Shown here: positions 1 through 6,320 of the stretch, in pieces
How the letters are laid out: each line of letters opens with the position of its first letter
How positions within the stretch are numbered: position 1 is the first letter of the stretch
From: an uncultured Phycisphaerales bacterium
GTDB lineage: Bacteria; Planctomycetota; Phycisphaerae; Phycisphaerales; SM1A02
Direction of reading: 5' to 3'
Assembly: GCA_946886375.1 (NCBI GenBank)
Contig: CAMPIL010000164.1
Location: 1-7,928 of the forward strand
DNA: 7,928 nt
Made by a program: the position numbers and the translations under genes
Notes under the pieces: model-generated
What the model was told of the DNA's origin: nothing
The model's input: only the letters and a program-made list of their open reading frames with translations
Databases searched by the model: none

Positions 1-40
1 ACTCGCCATGATCCAGCGCTGCCTGAGGCTGCTTGATCTG

Positions 41-359
41 TCAAACAGAGCCTAGTGCAGCAGTAGCCACTTGCTGGTTATTCAACCTTGTCGCGGCCAC
101 GGCCATCCCTAAGCGGGCCGGAACATTTTCTGGAGCAAGCTCAACAGCGCGACGGCACAATTCAAGCGCACCTTTGAAGTCTTCCGCCTTGCCCTTGGCG
201 GCCGCTTCAGCCAAAAGACGGTCGAGTTCTGATGTAGCTGGCTGGGTCTGGGACGGCGTCGCCGGGGCTGAAGTCGCGATCTGTTTTGGAATTGGATCGC
301 TCGCATCCGCTTTGGATGAACGCTTGAATGACCAAAAGCAGGACAGGGTAACCCTTCAC
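41..359 (-). pseudogene. Small TPR-like lipoprotein gene, apparently frameshifted
   Basis: Two overlapping minus-strand frames together read as one protein. The first starts at GTG 359-357, with GGAG at 370-367 placed 7 nt upstream, and encodes a signal-peptide-like start (VKGYPVLLLVIQAFIQSGC) ending in a lipobox-like IQSGC. It then runs into a stop at 209-207. A second frame, one nucleotide out of register, is open from 355 to a TGA at 43-41. It supplies a Pro/Thr/Ala-rich linker (ATSAPATPSQTQPATSE) and then a helical segment with TPR character (DFKGALELCRRAVELAPEN, then ARLGMAVAATRLNNQQ). Joining them needs one nucleotide skipped or removed, probably between about 250 and 320. Only about one and a half TPR units precede the stop, so the protein is also short for a TPR protein. 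A good promoter lies at 394-424. It sits downstream of the integrase on the same strand and is likely cargo of the same element. It could be a decaying gene, a sequencing error, or a frameshift-expressed gene; the first two are more likely. Function is unknown. Confidence 0.5.
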
Positions 360-366
360 GATGAGA

Positions 367-370
367 CTCC
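367..370 (-). promoter_or_regulatory. Ribosome binding site deciding the lipoprotein GTG start
   Basis: On the minus strand GGAG lies 7 nt before the GTG at 359-357. It overlaps an ATG at 372-370 that opens a different, low-complexity Arg-rich frame. The spacing and the hydrophobic signal peptide that follows the GTG favour the GTG start over that ATG. Confidence 0.5.
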
Positions 371-393
371 ATTGCGTCTATGAAGAAGGAGGG

Positions 394-424
394 ATTGTAC
401 CAGAACGCCCTGTTTCCCTGTCAA
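394..424 (-). promoter_or_regulatory. Sigma70-like promoter of the small lipoprotein gene
   Basis: Reading the minus strand, TTGACA (424-419) is a perfect -35 match. It is followed after 19 nt by TACAAT (399-394), which is preceded by TGG and so makes an extended -10 (TGGTACAAT). The spacer is 2 nt longer than ideal, which the extended -10 may compensate. Predicted transcription starts near 387, giving a leader of roughly 28 nt before the GTG start at 359. It lies between the integrase stop and the lipoprotein gene, so that gene probably has its own transcription. Prediction from consensus only. Confidence 0.55.
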
Positions 425-479
425 GAGCGAATACTTCCAAGCGTGGGTTGGGAACCGGAAAGCCGAGAATTGACCAGAT

Positions 480-1643
480 TCAAGCAGACTCCCTGACGAA
501 TTCAACCGAGCTTGTCAGTGATTCAGGCACGAGGGCCGCATAGTGCCGACGGCAGATCTCTGGCGAGTTGCCCATGAGTGTGGCGATCTTGAAGAGACTC
601 TCGCCGTTCATCGCAAGCTGGCTTCCGAATGTGTGACGGTAGTCAAGACATCCCCAAACCAGATTCGCCTCGGTATTCGCTTCTCGCAGATCGCGCGAGA
701 AGTTGTCGGGAATCCACAATTGGCCTTCGGGGTTGGGGAAGAACCAGCCGTGAACTGACGCGGCTGGTGAGTATGCGTCGAGATAGGCACGAAGCGTGCG
801 GCTGACCGGCACGGCTCGATTGACCTTGGTCTTTGGCTGCCATGCTTGGCCGTCGATCGTTTTGGCCCGAATGCGGATCATTCCGTTCGGGCCAGTTCGC
901 TTGTCGATGTCGTCGCTCGTCAGCCAGACGAGTTCTTCTCTGCGTAGGCCAGCGTAGATCAGTACGGCGACCATCGCTTTCAAGCGCGGCTTGGCTGCGA
1001 GTGCCTGTAGCTGCTCGTCTATCTGCTCAAGGGTGAGGAAGCGAATCTCCGGCGCCCGCTCTTTGAATCGCTCGACTTTGGCGACCGGATTGCGGTCGGA
1101 CGGCCTTCGAACACGGGGCTCATCCATCGACCATTGGAAATGGCGATGCAGGATTTCGCGATAGCGGTTGGCGGTCTTTGGCGCCAACTCACGACTGCGA
1201 GCTTTGTTTGCGATGAAGTCGGCGATCTGGGCCGTCGCGATCTGCTCGAAGGATGCAGCTTCGATGGGCTTCACAGGTTTTGGTTTCTTGCCTTCACTGG
1301 CTTTCAGGCATCGCTTGCGGCTGGCTTCAGTCACGATTCGGCTCGTGATCTTCAAACCGTCGCAGATCGGGCCGAAGGCCTCGCGGAGGTAGTAGATGTC
1401 CGTTTGAGCGCTCTTCGCTGTTTTGATCGTGCGCACGTGCTGAACGTAGGCGGCGAGCACTTCTGCGATAGGCGTACGTGATGGAAGCGGGTTGTCATCG
1501 CCCTGGGCGAGACCCGATTCCAGTCGCCGAAGTTTCTCTTTGGCGATCCCATACGACGTGGTCTGGAGACTGATTCTTTTCTGCGTGCGGCCGAGGTAGT
1601 ACTGGGCGTACCACTGGGTGCCGCGTTTCTTGAGACAGGCCAT
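480..1643 (-). CDS. Tyrosine recombinase / integrase of a tRNA-associated element
   Basis: This encodes a 387-residue site-specific recombinase that would cut and rejoin DNA at attachment sites, most likely to integrate or excise a mobile element. From the N-terminus there is a basic arm-type region (about 1-45, MACLKKRGTQWYAQYY), a helical core-binding domain (about 57-190) and a catalytic domain (about 200-380). Visible catalytic residues are Arg234 in AGLRREE, a beta-strand Lys at 271 or 273 (QPKTK), Arg336 in LDYRHTFG and the nucleophile Tyr368 in ICRRHYAAL. The HxxR histidine is Leu333 and the late His/Trp position is Asn359 (LMGNSP), so two usual histidines are replaced. The start is ATG 1643-1641 because GGAGG lies 7 nt upstream. 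The frame stays open to 1769, but that would run through the tRNA terminator. The gene follows tRNA-fMet on the same strand with its 5' end toward the tRNA, the usual integrase-proximal layout. Length is normal for the family. Confidence 0.93.
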   Translation of the reverse strand: MACLKKRGTQWYAQYYLGRTQKRISLQTTSYGIAKEKLRRLESGLAQGDDNPLPSRTPIAEVLAAYVQHVRTIKTAKSAQTDIYYLREAFGPICDGLKITSRIVTEASRKRCLKASEGKKPKPVKPIEAASFEQIATAQIADFIANKARSRELAPKTANRYREILHRHFQWSMDEPRVRRPSDRNPVAKVERFKERAPEIRFLTLEQIDEQLQALAAKPRLKAMVAVLIYAGLRREELVWLTSDDIDKRTGPNGMIRIRAKTIDGQAWQPKTKVNRAVPVSRTLRAYLDAYSPAASVHGWFFPNPEGQLWIPDNFSRDLREANTEANLVWGCLDYRHTFGSQLAMNGESLFKIATLMGNSPEICRRHYAALVPESLTSSVEFVRESA

Positions 1644-1650
1644 CTGGGAA

Positions 1651-1655
1651 CCTCC
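1651..1655 (-). promoter_or_regulatory. Shine-Dalgarno site deciding the integrase start
   Basis: GGAGG on the minus strand is 7 nt from the ATG at 1643 and is the strongest start signal in the region. Its first two bases overlap the 3' arm of a possible stem formed by CCGAAC (1679-1674 on the minus strand) and GTTCGG (1659-1654), so the site could be partly closed in the mRNA. The stem is short (6 bp plus an imperfect interior) and its role is speculative. Confidence 0.6.
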
Positions 1656-1705
1656 GAACGGGGGTCGATCCGTGTTCGGCTTGTCCCATGTGTTCCGGCC
1701 TCGTA

Positions 1706-1724
1706 GGGTACAGTTTGGGGTACA
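1706..1724. repeat. Tandem GGGTACA repeat between the tRNA terminator and the integrase
   Basis: Two identical heptamers GGGTACA occur at 1706-1712 and 1718-1724, a 12-nt period separated by GTTTG. They sit between the tRNA-fMet terminator and the integrase start. Directly repeated short motifs close to an integrase gene are typical of arm-type or core binding sites for the recombinase, or of a recombination-directionality or repressor binding site. The repeat is seen directly; its role is inference. Confidence 0.4.
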
Positions 1725-1741
1725 CCTAGCGGTTTCTGGCC

Positions 1742-1777
1742 AAAGCAAAAGGGACTCGCGTTGTCGCAAGTCCCTTT
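1742..1777 (-). terminator. Intrinsic terminator after tRNA-fMet
   Basis: The plus-strand arms AAAGGGACT (1748-1756) and AGTCCCTTT (1769-1777) pair perfectly. They are extended inward by GCG/CGC after one C-A mismatch, around a TTGT loop at 1761-1764. Read on the minus strand the stem is followed by TTTTGCTTT. It starts 12 nt past the tRNA 3' end, so it ends the tRNA transcript and insulates the integrase from it. Confidence 0.8.
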
Positions 1778-1788
1778 GGCATAGGCAG

Positions 1789-1862
<74 letters not shown>

Positions 1863-1877
1863 GTCGTTTGATCCTCC

Positions 1878-1905
1878 AGTATAGACGATTCGCGGCTAGC
1901 GTCAA
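1878..1905 (-). promoter_or_regulatory. Sigma70-like promoter of tRNA-fMet
   Basis: On the minus strand TTGACG (1905-1900) is followed after 16 nt by TATACT (1883-1878). The predicted start is near 1871, about 9 nt before the tRNA 5' end. Both hexamers match the consensus at 5 of 6 positions. The location directly upstream of a stable RNA gene makes this a convincing call. Confidence 0.75.
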
Positions 1906-1917
1906 CCAACCGGCTCA

Positions 1918-1934
1918 CGCCGCAAATTGCGGCG
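1918..1934 (-). terminator. GC-rich palindrome after the PilZ gene, possible terminator
   Basis: CGCCGCAAATTGCGGCG has 8-nt complementary arms around a single A, forming in RNA a CGCCGC/GCGGCG stem with an AAATT loop. It begins 11 nt after the PilZ stop codon and lies just upstream of the tRNA promoter, where a terminator is expected. No U-run follows on the minus strand, so it may be a stabilising 3' hairpin or a protein-binding palindrome instead. Confidence 0.4.
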
Positions 1935-1945
1935 CGGAGTCTGCC

Positions 1946-2398
1946 TCAGGCTGCTTCGGCTGTGGGTGTCGTTGGCGATGACGTTGCTGCGGCGGCTGAG
2001 TTGGCGAGCATGCGGCGGATGCCTCCGCAGCCTGCGATCGAGGTCAACCGCTGCACCACTTCGGCATCGGCGGTTTCAAACCGCAGACCCACCTCGTGGC
2101 TGAACAGGCCCAGTCTTTTGGACCAGACCGGCACTGCGATGAGCGTGCCGGGTAAATCGAAGCGCTTGAGTTTGATGACCACAGGCTTATTTATGCGCGG
2201 CTTTCGCCGGCATCGAACGCGCATGCCATCGGCGCAGATGTCGATGATGGTGCCCAAATTGCACGTGAGCGTCACCTGCCGCACGCGGCCAAATTTGCGC
2301 CGCGATCGCGCATCGGGTTGCGTGCCGTTCTCCTGATCCACGATGTCTGGGGAATGTCGCATATCGGGCCTATCGGCGGGATGAAGCGTGCGAATCAT
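1946..2398 (-). CDS. PilZ-domain protein
   Basis: With the ATG at 2398 this encodes 150 residues. The PilZ signature is present: RKFGR at 34-38 (RxxxR) and DICADG at 53-58 (DxSxxG with Ser replaced by Cys), followed by a beta-rich barrel (KPVVIKLKRFDLPGTLIAVPVW) and a closing segment, HEVGLRFETADAEVVQRL, typical of the fold. PilZ domains bind cyclic di-GMP and relay it to motility, adhesion or polysaccharide export. The Ser-to-Cys change leaves binding uncertain. There is no signal peptide or membrane segment, so it is a cytoplasmic single-domain protein with an Ala/Thr-rich tail of about 18 residues. The start is not secure: TTG at 2458 and ATG at 2362 are alternatives, and none has a good Shine-Dalgarno site. 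ATG 2362 has a weak AGG 6 nt upstream. It diverges from the membrane-protein gene at 2498, so the two probably share a regulatory region. Confidence 0.8.
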   Translation of the reverse strand: MIRTLHPADRPDMRHSPDIVDQENGTQPDARSRRKFGRVRQVTLTCNLGTIIDICADGMRVRCRRKPRINKPVVIKLKRFDLPGTLIAVPVWSKRLGLFSHEVGLRFETADAEVVQRLTSIAGCGGIRRMLANSAAAATSSPTTPTAEAA

Positions 2399-2497
2399 CA
2401 AAACGGCGTGGGCGGGATCAGCATTTTCGGTGCAATTCCATATGCAAGACCTGCGCAAAAGGGGCGGAATCGCGGTGTTTCATCGGCCAAGGGCGGT

Positions 2498-3466
2498 ATG
2501 ACCGATATGCATTGCGTGGAGCGTTTGACTCGTCCGCTGTTTCGACTCGATCCGGGCTGGCTTTTCATCGCCGCAGGCCTCGTGGTTTGCGCTGCGGGAA
2601 TCATTCTGCCTGCCCAAAACGATTTGCATGCCCTTGGCAGGCAGTTGGAGCAATTGGAAGCCGAGGAAGCCCGTGCATACGCGCGGCTGAAGGCCCACTC
2701 CGATTTCATGGACCAGGTTGACCGGGCCGATCCCGCGCTCATCCGCCGGCTCGCCGCCACGCAACTGAACCTGGTTCCCGAGGGTGACACGCCGGTGCTT
2801 CTTGCCGCCTCGGCGACAGTGCCTGTGACGCATTGGATCGACGCGGCGGTGCAGGTAGACATTCGCCCGCCAAAGACCACTCCCAATTCCACGCTCAGCC
2901 GACTTGCGAATGGACCGTATCGACTGTGGATGTTCGGCGCGGGCATCATGTGCGTTTTCGTCGGATTGATGCTCGGGCCAGGCGAAGCGCGGGCTGCTTC
3001 GTTCAGCGAAGATCATGATTCCGAAGGCGGTGTCGCCACGTTGGACGCTGATGAATCGGAGGCTTCATCGTTCATCGAGGCGCTGCCGCCAACAACTCAA
3101 GAGCCAGCCAACGAACTGGCGACGGAAGTCATCGAAGCGAAGCCGCAACCGGGCGGCGAATCGCCCAGCGCGGAATTGCTTCTGATTTCGGATGAGCCGC
3201 TCGATTCCGAATCGCCCGCCGAAATAGAGGAGCAGCCGGCTGCTGCGACCGAGCAAGCCGAAGCAGTCGTCGCGCCTGGAGAACCGATGGAGCAACAGCA
3301 CGGGGATGACGCTGCGCCGCCGCAGGTGCTGGTGATCGATGAGGATGCTGAGGCTGACGCAAGCGATGAAGATCGCGAATCATCGGATGAAGAGCGCGAT
3401 GATGAGTACGGCCTGAGCGCAGCGCCGGAGCCGCAAAACCGTTTGCGTCCGCCCTCATCTGAATGA
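2498..3466 (+). CDS. Two-membrane-segment protein with coiled coil and acidic C-terminal tail
   Basis: I do not recognise a family. The 322-residue product has a basic start (RLTRPLFRLD), a first hydrophobic segment (about 20-38, WLFIAAGLVVCAAGIIL), a likely coiled coil (about 43-68, rich in Leu, Glu, Arg and Ala), a middle domain (about 70-140), and a second hydrophobic segment (about 143-160, LWMFGAGIMCVFVGLML). A strongly acidic, Pro/Ala/Ser-rich and probably disordered tail follows (about 168-308, with EDAEADASDEDRESSDEERDD near the end). By the positive-inside rule the N-terminus and tail would be cytoplasmic and the coiled-coil loop periplasmic. The start at 2498 is chosen because AAGGG lies 4 nt upstream and the protein then begins directly before the first membrane segment. 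The frame stays open to 2318, but that extension would overlap the PilZ gene. Layout resembles small envelope or division-associated scaffold proteins, but no function should be assigned. Confidence 0.8.
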   Translation: MTDMHCVERLTRPLFRLDPGWLFIAAGLVVCAAGIILPAQNDLHALGRQLEQLEAEEARAYARLKAHSDFMDQVDRADPALIRRLAATQLNLVPEGDTPVLLAASATVPVTHWIDAAVQVDIRPPKTTPNSTLSRLANGPYRLWMFGAGIMCVFVGLMLGPGEARAASFSEDHDSEGGVATLDADESEASSFIEALPPTTQEPANELATEVIEAKPQPGGESPSAELLLISDEPLDSESPAEIEEQPAAATEQAEAVVAPGEPMEQQHGDDAAPPQVLVIDEDAEADASDEDRESSDEERDDEYGLSAAPEPQNRLRPPSSE

Positions 3467-3503
3467 TGTGGATGAGTGATGCGAGCGAGCGATGGATCGC
3501 GGG

Positions 3504-5831
3504 TCAATCCACGCACGCGCCCCAGTGATTGATGACATTGAGCAGGTCGGCGACATTGACGATGCCGTCGCCGCCGGCCGGCGACACGTCGGCCGGTCCG
3601 TTATACGGACCCCACGCGCTGATGACGGCAATCAGGTCGTTGACGTTCACCATGGCGTCGCCCCAAGCCGGTGAGCAATCGCCTGTGCAGGTTGGGGAAA
3701 GCAAGCGCGGCGGGATGTAGTTCAATCGCAACTTGGGCCGTTGCGAGGGAACGGGATGATCTGAGGAATAGAAATAGGCGATTGCATCCGTGCCGGTTTC
3801 ATCGGTGCGCTTGATCAACAGCGCCAGCACACCGCTGCGTTCGATGAGAGCATCTTGCGCCAGAGCTGTGACGTCAAAGGTCATCGTCGAGCCGTCGCCG
3901 AAGCCGCCGGCGGTGGTCGGCAGAACGAAACCGGCGGCCTGTCCGTTCGTGGAGTAATCGCCGCCGGGCGCGGCCCAGGGCAGCGGGGGATTGGCGCTGT
4001 AGAGATTCCAACTCGCGCCGTCGCTGCCGGTTGCGCCTTCCACCCACTGCGGGAGCGTGCAGCGATTGATCTCAAACAGGGCCGGTGCGGCTGCGACTGA
4101 TGACACGGTCAGCGAGAGCGTTGCGGAAAGGATTTCAGCGCCTTTGGGCAGTTCGGCCAGATCATCAAAGGTCAACAGCGTGCGAAACACGCGCTGTGTT
4201 CCACGCGATCCGACGGTAATCGTTGTGGTGTTCCCGCTGGAGGCGAGCGGCGTGGTGCTGTAGAGCGTTGCATCCTTGCCGCGCCATCCCGCAGGCTGGC
4301 GTGCAAAATCCGTCGGCTTGCTTGCGGAGGTGAGATACGCGATGACGGTGTCGATGGAGCAGCGAGCCACGGCTTCGGCCCCGAAATTGGTGAAGTGCAC
4401 GCCGTCGGCAAGGTACGACTGTTCGCTGCCGCTGCCCCAGCCATAGCGCTCTTCGATCAACTTCCGCGTGTTGATGAACAGAATGTTGTCGGTGTCTTGC
4501 GCGATGGCATAGAGCGCGGCAGCATAAAGCTTGGCCTGGGCGGTTTCATCCTGGCGGAACGTGCACGATTCCAGAACGACAGGAAACGCCGGATCGTTCA
4601 TCGAGGTGCGAATGAATTGGATGAGCGTGCGAACATCGGCTTCAAACGTCGCCGCCGAATGCCCCAGCCCGCCGTCATTCAGGCCATACATGATCCACGC
4701 GACGTTGTAGCCGCCTGCGGCAAGCGCGGGCCCGCAGAAGGGGTGATTGGCGACCACTGAGTTTGCCGTGTACCCGCCGGTGCTGAATGAATCGGTGATC
4801 AGGCCCTTGGGGTTGCCGCTGATGAATCGAGCGCCGATGATTTGCGCAGCGTGGGCGGGATCAGTGTCGCCGCCGGTGAGGCCGACGCGATAAAACCGCT
4901 GATCGTCATGCAAAGGCAGCAGGGGGGGAGTTTCGGTGCGAAACACCGCACCCCAGGGCTGGGCCAGTGACTGCCGCCCGCCGAACAGGAAACCGCTCTG
5001 CACGATGGTGTCGCTCATTGTTGGAGCGCAGAACCCGGATCCAAGTTGCGGGAAGTACCGCCAGATCACGCGCGGACTGCTGTTGGGATGGGCCGCCGCA
5101 AGCACCTCCACGCGCACACCGGCAGTGACGTCGATCAAACTGGCTCCGCCCTGCATGCTTCCCGTGGCGAACGCGGGATTGCCCTGGCCGACGGCTTCGG
5201 GAACGTGATAAAACCCGTTGGGTTGCCACGGGCATGACATCGTGGCCGCGTTATCGTTGCGATGATTCAATCGCAGCACCAGTCCGGTAGGCCCATTTTG
5301 ATTGTAATAAAACGACCAGCCGCCGCCGACGGCGAAGTGATGGCCGGGCGGAAGCCACGTGTCGGGAACTTTTGGCACGGTGACCTCTGTGACCGAACCC
5401 ATGAGCATCCATTCCGCGCCGGGCGTACTGCCGAAGTTGGATGAACGGCTCAATTGCGTGCCGGGCGTGTGACCGTGATGCTGGTGCCACAACCAGCGGC
5501 GCCAGTTCATATGTTCCCCGCCGTAACCGATATTGTCGAAACTGGTTGAATCGCCGAAGAACGCGATGCGCTGCGCCACCGGATGTGATCCGAGCAATCG
5601 ATCGCCGAACACTGACGGTCTGCTGGTGAAGATCGCGGGAACCTGGGTGTAGTCCTTGTCGAGTTCATCGGCGATCACGCGAACACCAACGAAATGAAAT
5701 GCAATGATGATCGCGAGGCAGAATGCCGTGAAGATCGCGTTGCAGGTTTGTGTGCCCAATGCGTGCGTCGCGCACCCACAGCCGGTGGTCCTACCTCTCA
5801 GGTCCGATGCCCGTTTCTCGCCTTGCTTCAT
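3504..5831 (-). CDS. Exported SGNH/GDSL hydrolase with DNRLRE-like and dockerin-like modules
   Basis: This encodes 775 residues. A basic start leads to a hydrophobic segment at about 31-53 (IFTAFCLAIIIAFHFVGVRV), a long signal peptide or signal anchor. The hydrolase domain (about 85-505) shows SGNH blocks: nucleophile Ser95 in FFGDSTSF, Asn385 in YGLNDGG, and Asp476/His479 in LADGVHFTNFG. Such enzymes cleave ester bonds, often acetyl groups on polysaccharides, though substrate cannot be read here. Residues about 517-705 form a beta-sandwich like DNRLRE modules (DATLYS at the start, PKLRLNY at the end). The end (about 716-775) has two 30-residue repeats, GDAMVNVNDLIAVISAWG and GDGIVNVADLLNVINHWG, which are dockerin type I-like calcium loops in the shortened form seen in planctomycetes. 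The insert between SGNH blocks I and III is long (about 290 residues) and may hold an extra beta domain. The ATG at 5831 is chosen because GAGGTG lies 5 nt upstream. No cohesin partner is visible nearby. Confidence 0.9.
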   Translation of the reverse strand: MKQGEKRASDLRGRTTGCGCATHALGTQTCNAIFTAFCLAIIIAFHFVGVRVIADELDKDYTQVPAIFTSRPSVFGDRLLGSHPVAQRIAFFGDSTSFDNIGYGGEHMNWRRWLWHQHHGHTPGTQLSRSSNFGSTPGAEWMLMGSVTEVTVPKVPDTWLPPGHHFAVGGGWSFYYNQNGPTGLVLRLNHRNDNAATMSCPWQPNGFYHVPEAVGQGNPAFATGSMQGGASLIDVTAGVRVEVLAAAHPNSSPRVIWRYFPQLGSGFCAPTMSDTIVQSGFLFGGRQSLAQPWGAVFRTETPPLLPLHDDQRFYRVGLTGGDTDPAHAAQIIGARFISGNPKGLITDSFSTGGYTANSVVANHPFCGPALAAGGYNVAWIMYGLNDGGLGHSAATFEADVRTLIQFIRTSMNDPAFPVVLESCTFRQDETAQAKLYAAALYAIAQDTDNILFINTRKLIEERYGWGSGSEQSYLADGVHFTNFGAEAVARCSIDTVIAYLTSASKPTDFARQPAGWRGKDATLYSTTPLASSGNTTTITVGSRGTQRVFRTLLTFDDLAELPKGAEILSATLSLTVSSVAAAPALFEINRCTLPQWVEGATGSDGASWNLYSANPPLPWAAPGGDYSTNGQAAGFVLPTTAGGFGDGSTMTFDVTALAQDALIERSGVLALLIKRTDETGTDAIAYFYSSDHPVPSQRPKLRLNYIPPRLLSPTCTGDCSPAWGDAMVNVNDLIAVISAWGPYNGPADVSPAGGDGIVNVADLLNVINHWGACVD

Positions 5832-5836
5832 GTACG

Positions 5837-5842
5837 CACCTC
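5837..5842 (-). promoter_or_regulatory. Shine-Dalgarno site deciding the SGNH hydrolase start
   Basis: GAGGTG on the minus strand lies 5 nt from the ATG at 5831. It selects that start over an in-frame upstream start at 5903, which would add 24 residues with no visible ribosome binding site and no improvement to the signal segment. Confidence 0.6.
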
Positions 5843-5913
5843 GCAGCCCCACAAACAAACAGCATGCTGGGAGGCATTGTCGCGTCAAGGCGAAAATTTG
5901 CAAATAGCCTGAA

Positions 5914-5931
5914 AATGATTAAGAGATCATT
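5914..5931. promoter_or_regulatory. AT-rich inverted repeat, possible operator upstream of the SGNH hydrolase
   Basis: AATGAT (5914-5919) and ATCATT (5926-5931) form a dyad with a 6-nt spacer, about 85 nt upstream of the SGNH hydrolase start in an otherwise GC-rich region. It lies upstream of the weak promoter candidate, where an activator could bind. The arms are short, so chance is a real alternative. Confidence 0.2.
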
Positions 5932-6030
5932 CGCGGACGTGGAGCGTTCATGCACTCGGCAATCCATGAGGACGGAGCGCGTCCTTGCCCAAGTTCACAT
6001 GCATGAGAGCCAATCCCGAGACCCATGGTC

Positions 6031-6320
6031 ATCGCCGAGAGGCAAAGGAAGCAGAGGCGGATGAAACCGCAGATGAACGCGAATGAACAGGGATAGAGCC
6101 GGCTGAGAGCCAGGTGAGCAATCCACCAATGCCGCAGGAATCGGGGGTTAGGGATTAGGTGTTCGATGGGCGCGCAGCGGGCTGCGATTCTCTCCACAAC
6201 CTTCAAGGGCGATCCCTGCCTCCGAACCGCAAATCCCTAACCCCTTTTCCTCATCTGTGTCCATTCGCGTTCGTCTGCGGATCAAAAGTCTTTCTCTGCG
6301 CTCTCTCCGCCGCTGCGGTG
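6031..6320. repeat. Nested inverted-repeat element upstream of dprA (MITE-like)
   Basis: The outer arms are inverted copies of each other. The left arm centres on CGCAGATGAACGCGAATG (within 6067-6089) and the right arm is its near-complement at 6258-6280: 21 of 23 positions match. Outside the cores both arms continue with similar purine-rich sequence on the equivalent strand: GAGAGGCAAAGGAAGCAGAGGC on the left in plus sense, and on the right AGAGAGCGCAGAGAAAGAC in minus sense. Inside lies a perfect 13-bp inverted pair, GGGGTTAGGGATT (6144-6156) and AATCCCTAACCCC (6232-6244), 75 nt apart. No transposase frame is present. I recall repeats of this CGCAGA/GAACGCG type as dispersed in planctomycete genomes, but copy number here is unknown. 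Ends are approximate; no target-site duplication was identified. Confidence 0.55.
6144..6244. repeat. Inner perfect 13-bp inverted repeat pair
   Basis: GGGGTTAGGGATT at 6144-6156 and its exact complement AATCCCTAACCCC at 6232-6244 enclose 75 nt. As RNA or extruded DNA this could form a 13-bp stem. It nests within the outer arms with the same centre to within about 20 nt (about 6194 against 6174), which argues against coincidence. Confidence 0.7.

Noticed and set aside
109..372. 87-residue Arg-rich minus-strand frame starting at ATG 372
   Set aside because: Its sequence is low-complexity Arg/Pro with no protein-like pattern, and its ATG overlaps the GGAG that serves the GTG start in another frame.
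1644..1769. Extension of the integrase frame upstream to 1769 (42 extra residues)
   Set aside because: It would run through the tRNA terminator and the GGGTACA repeats, has no ribosome binding site, and the ATG at 1643 has a strong GGAGG at ideal spacing.
2398..3016. Long minus-strand frames opposite the membrane protein (183 and 178 residues)
   Set aside because: They are shadows of the plus-strand gene: Arg/Ser/Pro-rich without domains, while the plus frame has clear membrane segments.
3467..3503. Bidirectional terminator between the convergent membrane-protein and SGNH hydrolase genes
   Set aside because: Only a GCGAT/ATCGC arm pair with a 2-nt loop is seen, too tight to form a terminator hairpin.
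5969..5985. Hairpin AGGACG-GAGCG-CGTCCT as a terminator
   Set aside because: There is no T-run on either strand and no gene ends beside it.
6144..6156. Telomere-like GGGGTTAGGGATT sequence
   Set aside because: It is one unit with an inverted partner, not a tandem array, so it is a repeat arm and not a telomere or replication origin.
5919..6206. 95-residue minus-strand frame in the gap upstream of dprA
   Set aside because: It overlaps the left arms of the nested repeats, lacks a ribosome binding site, and its composition looks incidental.
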